Positions 29,681 to 38,465 of a stretch of 64,000 nucleotides of DNA are shown one piece after another. Source of the stretch: an uncultured Lachnospiraceae bacterium (GTDB lineage Bacteria; Bacillota; Clostridia; Lachnospirales; Lachnospiraceae). Within the stretch, counting starts at the first letter, position 1. Every line of letters begins with the position of its first letter. A program made the translations under genes and the position numbers. The notes beneath the pieces were generated by a model. It was given only the letters and a program-made list of their open reading frames with translations, was not told the DNA's origin and searched no databases. Location of the stretch: assembly GCA_934320845.1 (NCBI GenBank), contig CAKRFU010000009.1, forward strand, positions 57,359 through 121,358, in the 5' to 3' direction.

Positions 29681-30439
29681 TCAGGCAATAAGACTACGAA
29701 ATATATCAAGTATATTCGTAAAATTATCGCTGTCATCCCTATTTTTGTATTCGCTCTTCACCTCACCGTCATGCAGAAATATTACTCTGTCAGCATATGT
29801 GGCAATAATCGGATCGTGCGTTACAATAATGAAACTCTGTCCTTCTTCCTTTTTTAACTGCATAAACAAGTCCATTATCTCAAGCGAAGTATTATAGTCA
29901 AGATTTCCGGTAGGTTCATCAGCAAGAACAATGTCAGGATGTGTCACGACCGCCCTTGCTATTGCTATCCTCTGCTGCTGTCCTCCTGAAAGCTGTGTGA
30001 TATTGCTGTCAAGCTTATCTTCAAGCCCAACCCTCATAACAATATCTTTCACAATTTCCTCCGTCTTTTTTTCCTTTTCACCTTTAAGAATCAACGGCAA
30101 AGAGACATTCTCCCTGACTGACAAATCATTTAACAGACTGAAATCCTGAAATATAAAACCAATGTGCCTGTTTCTTATCTCAGTAGCATGAGGTTCCTCT
30201 GAATACTGTTCTTCCTTTTTCCCATTCAGCCAAACCTCTCCGTCATCCGGTATCAGAAGCGCACCCAAAATATTTAAAAGTGTACTCTTTCCTGAGCCGC
30301 TTCCTCCCATAACAGCAAGCATCTCACCTTTTTTAAGGCAAAATGAAATTCCTTTCAATGCCTCAACTTTTGAATCACCTGTAATAAATGTTTTTTTAAT
30401 GTTTTTTGCTTCTAATATAAACCCGTTTTTTTCTTTCAT
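29681..30439 (-). CDS. ABC transporter ATP-binding protein (LolD/MacB type)
   Basis: The 252-residue ATPase partner of the FtsX-like permease. Motifs in order: Walker [10 protein letters not shown] (about 42-50), Q-loop [10 protein letters not shown], signature [14 protein letters not shown], Walker [14 protein letters not shown] and the H-loop IIVTHDP. The sequence type ([18 protein letters not shown]) is that of the LolD/MacB/BceA group. An in-frame ATG 14 codons upstream lies inside the preceding small gene; the strong AGGAGGG directly before 30439 fixes the start. That ribosome-binding site overlaps the stop codon of the 50-codon gene, implying coupling. Confidence 0.95.
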   Translation of the reverse strand: MKEKNGFILEAKNIKKTFITGDSKVEALKGISFCLKKGEMLAVMGGSGSGKSTLLNILGALLIPDDGEVWLNGKKEEQYSEEPHATEIRNRHIGFIFQDFSLLNDLSVRENVSLPLILKGEKEKKTEEIVKDIVMRVGLEDKLDSNITQLSGGQQQRIAIARAVVTHPDIVLADEPTGNLDYNTSLEIMDLFMQLKKEEGQSFIIVTHDPIIATYADRVIFLHDGEVKSEYKNRDDSDNFTNILDIFRSLIA

Positions 30440-30449
30440 TTTTTCCCTC

Positions 30450-30602
30450 CTATACTTTTTTGCCCAGAGCTTTGACTTCATCTATGGACAATTCTGCTAT
30501 TTCTTCATATGACAATTTACCAGACTGCAACATGCCCTTTGCAACTTTAATTGCTTTTGCATGTTCTGTTTCATTTCTCATTTCTTCCATCACTCTACAC
30601 AT
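30450..30602 (-). CDS. 50-residue protein resembling the tail of Rpn-family nucleases
   Basis: A small open frame (MCRVMEEMRNETEHAKAIKV ... LSIDEVKALGKKV) preceded by AAAGGGG at eight bases. The pattern 'MC-x-MEEMRNE ... A-x-GMLQSGKLSYEEIAELSxxxVK' is what one usually sees at the C-terminus of Rpn/PD-(D/E)XK 'transposase' proteins such as the one at 41315-42352. Here no nuclease domain precedes it: the upstream DNA holds the stop of the chemoreceptor gene only 33 bases away. Its TAG stop is embedded in the ribosome-binding site of the ABC ATPase gene. It may be a decayed remnant or an independently expressed small regulator. Confidence 0.55.
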   Translation of the reverse strand: MCRVMEEMRNETEHAKAIKVAKGMLQSGKLSYEEIAELSIDEVKALGKKV

Positions 30603-30635
30603 AGTCGCAACCCCTTTCTCATCTTCTCATAAAAA

Positions 30636-32753
30636 CTAATTACAATAATTTTTACTTACATAATTTTTTATAGACTGCACATCTTCCGGCATACGACAGC
30701 CTACGATATACTCACCGTCATTGTTTGAACTTCTTATAATACAGCCCTCAAGCGGATGAGCTGAAATTTTGTCAAAATCATCTACGGAAACTACGATATT
30801 CTTTTCTCTTGCATCTGCAAAAACTGAATCAAAAATCGAAATGGCAAAACCGTTTGCGCTGATATTTACCATATGGCCCTGATATGTTTTATCTTCACCT
30901 TCAAATTTTACAGTACATGTGTTTGTAATCGGCATACGAGGATATTTTCTTCTATTATATACCTGTGGATTTGTTTCAATATGTAATTTAAACTGTCCTT
31001 TTTCGCTTGGCTTGCTGCGGCGGATAACTATATCGTTCCAGCAGTATAATACATTATCTACCACAATATTAAGTTTACAGACATTGTTTTTATGTCTCTC
31101 CCTGTTCTCAAAAATATCACCGATTTCATTTTCAACGATTACATATATATCATTGCCGTTTCTGTCAGTAACTTCACCTGTATATTCTTTCTTTGCCCCA
31201 TTTACATCACTTATCGAAATTTTCATGCCGTGTCTTACATCCTGAACTCCCATAAATCCTCCGACACCGAGTTCCTCCATAAGTTTTCCGACAACCTTCT
31301 CAATATCTATTGCACTCTGGGCACTTGATTCATATTTGCTAAGCATTGTCTTTGTGGTGAGTTCTGCCTTATTTATGCTCTCCGTCATCACATCCATGAC
31401 ATCGCCTACCTGGTTCATGTTGTCGATAAGCGTCTTGTTTGATGCCTCCACTTCTTTGACAGCATTATCTACTGTTTTAATATTTTCACCTAAAGTTGTC
31501 GCATCATTTGTAATCTTTGTCACACTTGTATTTACATTTGAAACTTTTTCAATATTTGTCTGAATAAGTTTTATTGTCTGTGCAATCGACTCCATCATCC
31601 TGGCAGATGTCTCTTCAAGTCTTGAAAGTGCTTCCATTATACTGCTTGAAGAAGCCTGCGTTCCATTGCTAAGATTTCTTATCTCATCAGCAACAACTGC
31701 AAAACCTTTACCTGCTTCACCTGCTCTTGCTGCTTCAATGGATGCGTTGAGTGCAAGAAGGTTTGTCTGTGAAGTGATACCTGCTATCGTGCTTGTTTCA
31801 TCTTTAACACTTCCGAACTCTTTCTTAAAATCTACCAGTATATTCTCAACTTCCTTTGAAAGCTCTGACATCCTGTTTGTTGTATCTACTACCTCAACCA
31901 GATCTTTTGCACTTGTATCCGCATGCTCAACTGAAGCATTTATAAGATCAACCACCTGCTCCATAAGACCGGCAACATCAGTAACCTGATTATCTATCAC
32001 CTTAGTCATTTCTATTGATGAAACTGTTTTATCATTCAGCACACTGTTGTTGTCCGAAAGCTTCACCATGTCTTCTACTACATCATCTGCACCGGCTTTG
32101 TTCTCATCAGCGAGTTCTCTTACAACAGTTACACCATCTACGACTTCATTACTCGCAACTTTGACCTGCTCTACAGTCTTAACGACTCTTGCAAGGTTTC
32201 CTTCAATTGAAGATGTAAGTGCACCGTCTGACTCTACCAGATGCTTGATTGCCATATTTGTACAGGCATAACAGCATAACACTATGGCAAACTCCAATGC
32301 ACACTCTTCACTTGATACGAAATCCAGCATCCCCTTTACAAGTCCCTTATACATATTACTTGAAAACAGAACAAACAATGTTATCCACATCATTACCTTT
32401 ATAAACTTCGGATCTTTGTAAAGTACCAATATTGACAACAGCGGTAATATAAATACATATGATACCTGATCGAGCGAAGTCCATGCTATGACCGAATAAA
32501 AAAGCAGATAGCCAATTCCAAGCATCCACTTGTACCGCTTGTTATCCTCCCCTTTAACTTTTAACAGTATTTTACTGATAACAAGCGATAACCAGCCAAG
32601 TATAAAGAACATTAAAAAATATCCCATGTCAAGTTTACCGGTAACTACCTTTATGCCATAAAAAACAGACACAATAATCATCAATACAAACCATGTAATC
32701 CCTGCCATTTTATTTGCCTTGGCAGTGAAAAACGCCTCATCATATTCTTTCAT
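30636..32753 (-). CDS. Methyl-accepting chemotaxis protein with C-terminal PilZ domain
   Basis: A 705-residue membrane receptor. The N-terminal ~190 residues contain six or so hydrophobic segments ([31 protein letters not shown] and others) with no large external ligand domain. A coiled-coil signalling domain follows with the conserved hairpin tip ([21 protein letters not shown], around residue 345) that binds CheA/CheW. After residue ~530 comes a YcgR-N-like beta domain and then PilZ with RRKYPR and [10 protein letters not shown], the c-di-GMP motifs. The start at 32753 is chosen from GAGG seven bases upstream. The fusion suggests direct c-di-GMP input into chemotaxis signalling; this is inference. 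Confidence 0.92.
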   Translation of the reverse strand: MKEYDEAFFTAKANKMAGITWFVLMIIVSVFYGIKVVTGKLDMGYFLMFFILGWLSLVISKILLKVKGEDNKRYKWMLGIGYLLFYSVIAWTSLDQVSYVFILPLLSILVLYKDPKFIKVMMWITLFVLFSSNMYKGLVKGMLDFVSSEECALEFAIVLCCYACTNMAIKHLVESDGALTSSIEGNLARVVKTVEQVKVASNEVVDGVTVVRELADENKAGADDVVEDMVKLSDNNSVLNDKTVSSIEMTKVIDNQVTDVAGLMEQVVDLINASVEHADTSAKDLVEVVDTTNRMSELSKEVENILVDFKKEFGSVKDETSTIAGITSQTNLLALNASIEAARAGEAGKGFAVVADEIRNLSNGTQASSSSIMEALSRLEETSARMMESIAQTIKLIQTNIEKVSNVNTSVTKITNDATTLGENIKTVDNAVKEVEASNKTLIDNMNQVGDVMDVMTESINKAELTTKTMLSKYESSAQSAIDIEKVVGKLMEELGVGGFMGVQDVRHGMKISISDVNGAKKEYTGEVTDRNGNDIYVIVENEIGDIFENRERHKNNVCKLNIVVDNVLYCWNDIVIRRSKPSEKGQFKLHIETNPQVYNRRKYPRMPITNTCTVKFEGEDKTYQGHMVNISANGFAISIFDSVFADAREKNIVVSVDDFDKISAHPLEGCIIRSSNNDGEYIVGCRMPEDVQSIKNYVSKNYCN

Positions 32754-32908
32754 GTACATTCCTCTTTTCTGTATTTTTCTCATATACTGTATCATTGATA
32801 CAAAACACGAGTATGTTTAAAAAGCAAAAATTTCCACATCTTTCCAAACATATTCATATCTTAATTTTAATCTAATATGAGTTTTAAAGCAATGATTTAT
32901 TTAGAATA

Positions 32909-32930
32909 TTCCCCATTTACACCCTGCTCC
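32909..32930. repeat. Direct repeat copy 1, flanking the type I R-M region
   Basis: TTCCCCATTTACACCCTGCTCC here matches 40831-40852 at 21 of 22 positions in the same orientation. In the second copy the repeat is the ribosome-binding site and start codon of hsdR. Here, on the minus strand, the same signal opens only a 10-codon frame (MGNILNKSLL), so it looks like an orphaned hsdR initiation region. Confidence 0.7.
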
Positions 32931-32949
32931 TTTCCTTTACGATAATAAC

Positions 32950-34272
32950 TCATTTTTTCATATCATTTAATTCTGATAATTTCTTTGCAAAAAAACCTAT
33001 TTGACGATTTTCATCCAAGAACCATTTTTCTTTTATATGCTTGTCAATATTAAGACATTCTTCACCTATACCATTTTTCTGTATTGTCTTTGATATTGTA
33101 AGTTTTTCTGTATTTATATCATACATTGCCATAATCAAACCGGTTATTATATATAATGAATGGTATTTACTTTCTATTAACACTATATTATTTTCAGACA
33201 AATAATCTATAAGCCACTTGATTGTTTCAATAATCACATTATTCAATTCATGTATAAAAACACTTATATTATCTTTTGTATGTTCTTCAGAGTATAATAT
33301 ATCTACAGCTTTAACAATTCTGTTAGATGATAAACTTATAATTGAAGAATATAATTCAAATGCTATCGTATCATTATCGTAATATTTTATATTATCATTA
33401 TTATATTTAATACATTGTGACAATTTTTTATAAGTTGAATAATGAAATACCTTATCACTATCTTTAATACAACATATAATATTATTAAGTCCAATTAAAT
33501 TTTTAAATATATCAAACTGACCTTTATCTTTCACTGCACTTATCTCATAATCTTCTTTAATAAGATCTAATTCCCTTAAAAAAGCATTATACTCATTTAC
33601 AAGTATTTTTTCGTTGAGATAATTATTAATCCAAACTGACTGTAATATTTCATACTGAGATAAAGCAACACTTCCTGTATTAATATTTTTAAACAGTTCC
33701 GGCAAATCTTCCTTATCGCCTTTGTATATTATAAGTACAATATCATCATGCATTATTCGAATATTCAGCTGTAATATGTCTGATAACTCAGCAATTAAAT
33801 CTAAATCATTCAAATATTTAAAGATATCCTGCTTATCTTTGATTATGTTATAAAGAACTGTCATTTTTTCATACTGATATAATTCATTAAGACCTTCATA
33901 CCATTTTTTTATGCATATTTTAAGTTGATTCTCTTTTATTTCTAAACCATTTTTTTTCAAAAAATTCTTAACATCATCACATATTTTACTATAATACTCT
34001 TTAAAACCAACTATTTTAGATGGACTTGATAAATATTGCTGTAATGTATTAATTCTTTGCAACCCATCTATAATATAATATTGTCCTTTATCTTCATAAA
34101 GAGTTAATGCTCCTATTGGAAATCCTTTAAACAATGAAGATATAAGCTGATATTTTTTATTTTTTTTCCAAACAAAGCTTCTTTGAAAATCCGGTATGGT
34201 TAATTTATACGCTGTCAAAAGCTTTTTTATTGTTGTCTGATCCAATATGAACTCCTTTGTTTTATTTTCCAT
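32950..34272 (-). CDS. DUF262 domain protein (GmrSD/SspE-like)
   Basis: A 440-residue protein with the DUF262 ParB/Srx-like fold at the N-terminus: FILDQTTIKKLL, LTIPDFQRSFVW, GFPIGALTLYE and the nucleotide-binding loop YIIDGLQRINTL (the DGQQR motif in relatives). This fold hydrolyses NTPs and gates modified-DNA nucleases in GmrSD, BrxU and SspE. The C-terminal ~250 residues are Ile/Asn-rich and I recognise no HNH (DUF1524) motif, so it may lack its own nuclease. It overlaps the truncated P-loop gene upstream by 11 bases and has no clear ribosome-binding site, so it is probably translated by coupling. It lies directly after the type I R-M genes. Confidence 0.82.
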   Translation of the reverse strand: MENKTKEFILDQTTIKKLLTAYKLTIPDFQRSFVWKKNKKYQLISSLFKGFPIGALTLYEDKGQYYIIDGLQRINTLQQYLSSPSKIVGFKEYYSKICDDVKNFLKKNGLEIKENQLKICIKKWYEGLNELYQYEKMTVLYNIIKDKQDIFKYLNDLDLIAELSDILQLNIRIMHDDIVLIIYKGDKEDLPELFKNINTGSVALSQYEILQSVWINNYLNEKILVNEYNAFLRELDLIKEDYEISAVKDKGQFDIFKNLIGLNNIICCIKDSDKVFHYSTYKKLSQCIKYNNDNIKYYDNDTIAFELYSSIISLSSNRIVKAVDILYSEEHTKDNISVFIHELNNVIIETIKWLIDYLSENNIVLIESKYHSLYIITGLIMAMYDINTEKLTISKTIQKNGIGEECLNIDKHIKEKWFLDENRQIGFFAKKLSELNDMKK

Positions 34273-34435
34273 TTTTTACAATACATCTTATATTTTCTTT
34301 ATCTATAACTTTATCTAATTCCTTAAGAATTGTTGTTTTCCCGGAATTGTTATATCCATAAATCCCCATCATTGTTTCTGGTATTTCTACATCTTGTTTT
34401 TTTATTACATTATTTCCCTCTAATCTTAATTTCAT
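34262..34435 (-). pseudogene. Truncated P-loop ATPase (only the Walker A part)
   Basis: A 57-residue frame, MKLRLEGNNVIKKQDVEIPE followed by IYGYNNSGKTTILKELDKVI, the first beta-strand and Walker A motif of an SMC/OLD-like AAA ATPase. It stops at residue 57, with no Walker B, signature or further domains. The start has GGGGGA. Related ATPases are 400-700 residues long and are sometimes paired with DUF262 proteins. I infer deletion of the rest of the ATPase, leaving a leader that now serves to translate the overlapping DUF262 gene. A functional micro-protein cannot be excluded. Confidence 0.65.
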
Positions 34436-34638
34436 TATTTCCCCCATTAATATCATATATTTTTACCTCAACGACTTCACAATTCTTTCTAAATCATAAA
34501 ACATATTGTGAAATCAGAATTTTTAGTATCAACAAAAATATTTAATCTATTCATTTAATCATACTAAATAAACATACGTTTTGCAATAATGTATTTAGTC
34601 AACAAAGTATTTAAATTTAACATTTTTATCAAATGTAG

Positions 34639-36126
34639 TTATTTGATAAGTTGGTCGCAATATGGTAATAATTCCTCTATTTTGGCAACAATACGTTTCT
34701 GCTCAGCAAGTGGTGGTATAGGAATCATCATTTTTGCCAAAGTTTGTCCATTACAATTTGGCTGTGCTGTAGCTATTGTTCCTTTTTTTAACTGTTTCCA
34801 ATATAACTGACTTTCCATAAAAAATTTTAAATATTCTGGCACAAGTCTTTCACTATTATATCTTGTTCTTATCAAATACCCAGCATATACAGCATCATAT
34901 GGAACATCTTTTACCAAAAAAGACTTTCCAACAGTACCTCCAGTTCTTGCAAAAAGAATATCATTTGTTTTTAACAAATATTTTTCTGCTTCCACCTCTG
35001 CAATTTGACAATATGGAACTGTTTTCCATATAACTTTATTATCTTGAATATCGCTTATTCGCACCATTCTATAATCCCCATCAGATATCGCTGGAGCATT
35101 ATATCCATATTGTATAGAAAATGACAATGTTCCCCATCTTACCCACTTCCAACTAACAGGAATTTCAAAAGGAATTTCATCCTCTGCAATCTCAGACAAT
35201 GTTTTTTCTTTCTTGATTTTGCCCTCTTTGATGAGTTTTGCTTTTTCTGCAATAATTTGCTCATAAAGCTCATCAGCAGTACCTTCTTCTGGTCGCTGTT
35301 CCACCAGCTTCCCCTGCATGGCAAGTTGTAAAATACTTTTCTTCATATCCTCTGGGAATTTTTTATTAAATGTTTCCAGTTTTGTATAAGCCTTGCCATA
35401 CTGCTCAATATACGGAAAAATTTCTTCAATCTTGGCAACGATGCGGTGCTGCTCAGCTAGAGATGGAAGCGGGATTAAGAATTGTTCTAAATTCTTTGCT
35501 GCAAGATTAGGTTGTGCGGTTCCATTATCATATAAATGTATTTGTGAAAAGAACAACGCAGAATCCAAATATCTCATTAGATATTCTGACAAAATATCAT
35601 TATCGCCATATTGCCTACAAATAACCAAAGATGAAGCTATCGCCCCTACTTCAAATGGATATTTTCCATGTTTTCCTAAAGAACCTCTAATGCAAACAAC
35701 GACATCTCCCTTGATAAGCTTTCCATTTCCTAATCTATCATATTGTTCTTCTGACAAGCAAAGTAAATTATCATCTGCTACCACACTTTTACCATCTAAG
35801 TTCACAGCACTTATAAATGGAATACCCTCATGATGTAATGTAGATTTTGCAGGATAATTTTTTCCTCTGTCTCCATTTAGTACCTCGAATAATTTGTTAA
35901 GTCTCACCCACTCCCAACTCTCTGGAATTTCAAAAGGAATCTCATCTTTTGTAATCTCTGATAAATTCTTTGACTTCTTTATCTTTTTATTTTTTATAAG
36001 CTGATCCTTTTCCAGCTTTATCTGTTCAAGAAGTTCTCTCGCAGTGCCTTCTTCGGCTCTTTGTTCGACGAGTTTGCCAGAAACAGCAAGCTGTAGGATG
36101 CTGTTCTTTAAATCCTGTGCGTTCAA
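34639..36126 (-). CDS. hsdS: Type I restriction-modification specificity subunit HsdS
   Basis: DNA-recognition subunit of a type I R-M complex, 495 residues. It shows the two-fold layout: TRD1 in the first half, central conserved helix (LPSLAEQHRIVAKIEEIFPYI, then SILQLAMQGKLVEQRPEEGT), TRD2, and a distal conserved segment (PPLAEQKRIVAKIEELLPY). The N-terminal conserved piece SILQLAVSGKLVEQRAEEGT matches the central one closely, which gives a repeated structure. Translation starts at TTG 36126, two bases after the hsdM stop, with GGAGG inside the hsdM end. Only one hsdS and no invertase are present, so there is no sign of phase-variable shuffling in this window. Confidence 0.94.
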   Translation of the reverse strand: MNAQDLKNSILQLAVSGKLVEQRAEEGTARELLEQIKLEKDQLIKNKKIKKSKNLSEITKDEIPFEIPESWEWVRLNKLFEVLNGDRGKNYPAKSTLHHEGIPFISAVNLDGKSVVADDNLLCLSEEQYDRLGNGKLIKGDVVVCIRGSLGKHGKYPFEVGAIASSLVICRQYGDNDILSEYLMRYLDSALFFSQIHLYDNGTAQPNLAAKNLEQFLIPLPSLAEQHRIVAKIEEIFPYIEQYGKAYTKLETFNKKFPEDMKKSILQLAMQGKLVEQRPEEGTADELYEQIIAEKAKLIKEGKIKKEKTLSEIAEDEIPFEIPVSWKWVRWGTLSFSIQYGYNAPAISDGDYRMVRISDIQDNKVIWKTVPYCQIAEVEAEKYLLKTNDILFARTGGTVGKSFLVKDVPYDAVYAGYLIRTRYNSERLVPEYLKFFMESQLYWKQLKKGTIATAQPNCNGQTLAKMMIPIPPLAEQKRIVAKIEELLPYCDQLIK

Positions 36127-36127
36127 A

Positions 36128-37597
36128 TCAATTTCCTCCCAACATAGATGTAATCTTCTCTAATACATGGTCAATTTCTGCATTAAGGTTTGCCCTCTTT
36201 TCCTGATATTTATTAATTAAATCCATCGGCTCAAGAATTTTTTCTTCTTCATGAGGAAATCCACAAAGATCTAAATTATAACCATTTGCCATTATTTCAT
36301 CGACAGTATACTTTTTTGCTTTATAGAAACCATCAATCTCGATTTCTTCACGATTGTCCCACCACTCTAGAGCTGGAGCAAAATGCTCAAGTTTCATAGG
36401 CTTTGTCTTTGAAAAATTCTTATACCCCTCTGGCATGTCCAAACGATAGAACCAAGTCTGTTCTGTTGGATGTGTATTATCAAAGAACAGAATGTTTGTT
36501 GTTATGGAAGTATACGGAGCAAATACACTATGCGGCATTCTGATTACTGTATGAAGATTAAACTCCTCCAGCAGTTTCTTCTTGATATTTACCTTTGCAT
36601 TATCAGTACCAAACAGGAATCCATCAGGAAGAATAATTCCACATCTACCATCTTTCTTCAAACGAAACATAATAATATCCATGAATAAATCTGCCGTTTC
36701 TGAACTGCGCAGTTCCATAGGAAAGTTTACTTTTACTGAATCTTTCTCATTACCGCCATATGGTGGATTCATCAGTACCAAATCAAACTTTTCCATTTTC
36801 CTATACTCTTTGTAATCAGTCTCAAGAGTATTTCCATGAATAATCTCTGGGTTATCAATATCGTGCAACAGCATATTTGTAACACAAAGAATGTGTGGTA
36901 AAGCCTTTTTCTCCACGCCATAAACTGTATTATTATATACTTCCTTATTTTCATTAGAGCTCAAACTCTCATTGTATAATTCGTTGAGAGCAGATACTAA
37001 GAATCCTCCTGTTCCACAAGCAAAGTCTGCTATCCTCTCGCCCAGTTTTGGCTTTGTGACTTTTACCATGAAGTCTGTTACAGCTCTCGGTGTATAAAAT
37101 TCACCGGAATTTCCGGCACTTTGTAAGTCTTTCAAGAACGACTCATAAATAGAGCCAAATGCGTGTCTTTCCTCATACTCTGTAAAGTCTATTTCATCAA
37201 TAATATTGATAACCTGTCGAAGCAGGATACCATCTTTCATGTAATTGTTGGCATCTTCAAAAGCATATCGCACCATCACCTGATTCATTTGTGTATCCTC
37301 TGACACTTCAAGATTTTTAAGTGTTGGGAACAGCTCATTGTTGACGAAATTCAAAAGTGAATCACCTGTAAGAGCCTGACCATCCTTATTATCTACCGCC
37401 CAGTTTCTCCACTTGTATTTGTCAGGTATGATGGAAACATAGTCATCATTGATAAGTTCCCACTCTTCTTCCTTTGCATCATATATCTTTAAAAACAAAG
37501 TCCATACTATCTGCTCGATACGCTGAGCATCTCCATTGACACCAGCATCATTACGCATTACATCTTGTACTCTCTTAACAAAATTAGTTATAGCCAT
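36128..37597 (-). CDS. hsdM: Type I restriction-modification DNA methyltransferase HsdM
   Basis: N6-adenine methyltransferase subunit, 489 residues, cytoplasmic. The N-terminal helical domain (ITNFVKRVQDVMRNDAGVNG) is followed by the AdoMet motif I ADFACGTGGFLVSALNEL (about residues 195-212) and catalytic motif IV LVLMNPPYGG (about 270-280). The target-handling region is typical (GRCGIILPDGFLFGT). It forms M2S with HsdS for methylation. It lies between the DUF2971 gene (10-base gap) and hsdS, all on the minus strand behind hsdR. Confidence 0.97.
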   Translation of the reverse strand: MAITNFVKRVQDVMRNDAGVNGDAQRIEQIVWTLFLKIYDAKEEEWELINDDYVSIIPDKYKWRNWAVDNKDGQALTGDSLLNFVNNELFPTLKNLEVSEDTQMNQVMVRYAFEDANNYMKDGILLRQVINIIDEIDFTEYEERHAFGSIYESFLKDLQSAGNSGEFYTPRAVTDFMVKVTKPKLGERIADFACGTGGFLVSALNELYNESLSSNENKEVYNNTVYGVEKKALPHILCVTNMLLHDIDNPEIIHGNTLETDYKEYRKMEKFDLVLMNPPYGGNEKDSVKVNFPMELRSSETADLFMDIIMFRLKKDGRCGIILPDGFLFGTDNAKVNIKKKLLEEFNLHTVIRMPHSVFAPYTSITTNILFFDNTHPTEQTWFYRLDMPEGYKNFSKTKPMKLEHFAPALEWWDNREEIEIDGFYKAKKYTVDEIMANGYNLDLCGFPHEEEKILEPMDLINKYQEKRANLNAEIDHVLEKITSMLGGN

Positions 37598-37607
37598 TTG
37601 TAAAAAC

Positions 37608-38441
37608 CTACTTTCTATTAATCTTTAGCTTACTTTCTTTATATATTCCATTTGGACAATATTCTTTTAACAATGCTTTAACTATAACTTTTTCTGCATC
37701 ATTCATTCTAGGTCCACATAAAACCTCAACATTTTCCAATGAATTATCATCCAATTCTAAAAACATTTTTGTATATGCCGGCTTATATTCCCTATCTTCT
37801 ATTCTTCTGATTAATTCACGATGTTTTTCAAATGTTGGCGGATTTGCTTCTTTCAAGCCCATTGGTGAAACATAATAAATATATCTCCATTCCTTTTGAA
37901 AACTCCATACTGTGCGTTTATATTTTCCTACATTTTCAAATTCATATGAAGTTTTGATACTTTCATTTTTAATCTTCCCTGATTTTAGATAATATTGAAA
38001 TTCTTCTTCTGATGATACTGTACGCACTTTAGGATATAACTTTTCTGAATCATCTGTGTATTGTACTTCAAGCAATTTAGGTTGTCCTGGAACTATACTT
38101 ACTTTATTTTCTTCATACAATCTTTCTATATTAATATATGTTTCAATATCCTCCTCAAAAAAATATTCATCTTTTTTGTATGAATATTTTTTGAATGGAT
38201 ATATAGGTAATTTAATCCTTACACCATGCATATCAGGGGTATATAAATTCCAAAGCGGGATAGACTCTCTTTCGTCACTTGTCCAACAGCTAACATATAC
38301 AAATCGCCCAAACTTTCCCATATCAAAAGTTTCAGCTTCTTCAATATCATCAACATTTAATAAATTATTAAAGCAAAGTGTCTTATTTGACAATATTAGT
38401 GCAAGCGTTTCTATACTTGTATAATGATATAAATAATCCAT
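37608..38441 (-). CDS. DUF2971 protein inside the type I R-M operon
   Basis: A 277-residue protein with the DUF2971 N-terminus: LYHYTSIETLALILSNKTLCFNNLLNVDDIEEAETF, then YVSCWTSDERESIPLWNLY. The HYTS...L...L...N...D motif and the later CWT..., W...Y spacing are characteristic, and the fold resembles ADP-ribosyltransferase-like domains. No catalytic role is established. It sits between hsdR (24 bases upstream) and hsdM (10 bases downstream) with a GGAG site, so it is made together with the R-M enzyme. An accessory defence role (back-up toxin or modifier) is plausible from position but is inference. Confidence 0.8.
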   Translation of the reverse strand: MDYLYHYTSIETLALILSNKTLCFNNLLNVDDIEEAETFDMGKFGRFVYVSCWTSDERESIPLWNLYTPDMHGVRIKLPIYPFKKYSYKKDEYFFEEDIETYINIERLYEENKVSIVPGQPKLLEVQYTDDSEKLYPKVRTVSSEEEFQYYLKSGKIKNESIKTSYEFENVGKYKRTVWSFQKEWRYIYYVSPMGLKEANPPTFEKHRELIRRIEDREYKPAYTKMFLELDDNSLENVEVLCGPRMNDAEKVIVKALLKEYCPNGIYKESKLKINRK

Positions 38442-38465
38442 ATTTTTCTCCTATAACATAAAATA

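Noticed and set aside
34639..36126. Phase-variable hsdS
   Set aside because: The two internal conserved blocks are normal HsdS halves; there is no second hsdS, inverted copy or recombinase in the window.
36582..36815. Plus-strand frames inside hsdM
   Set aside because: Antisense shadows of a well-supported gene without start signals.
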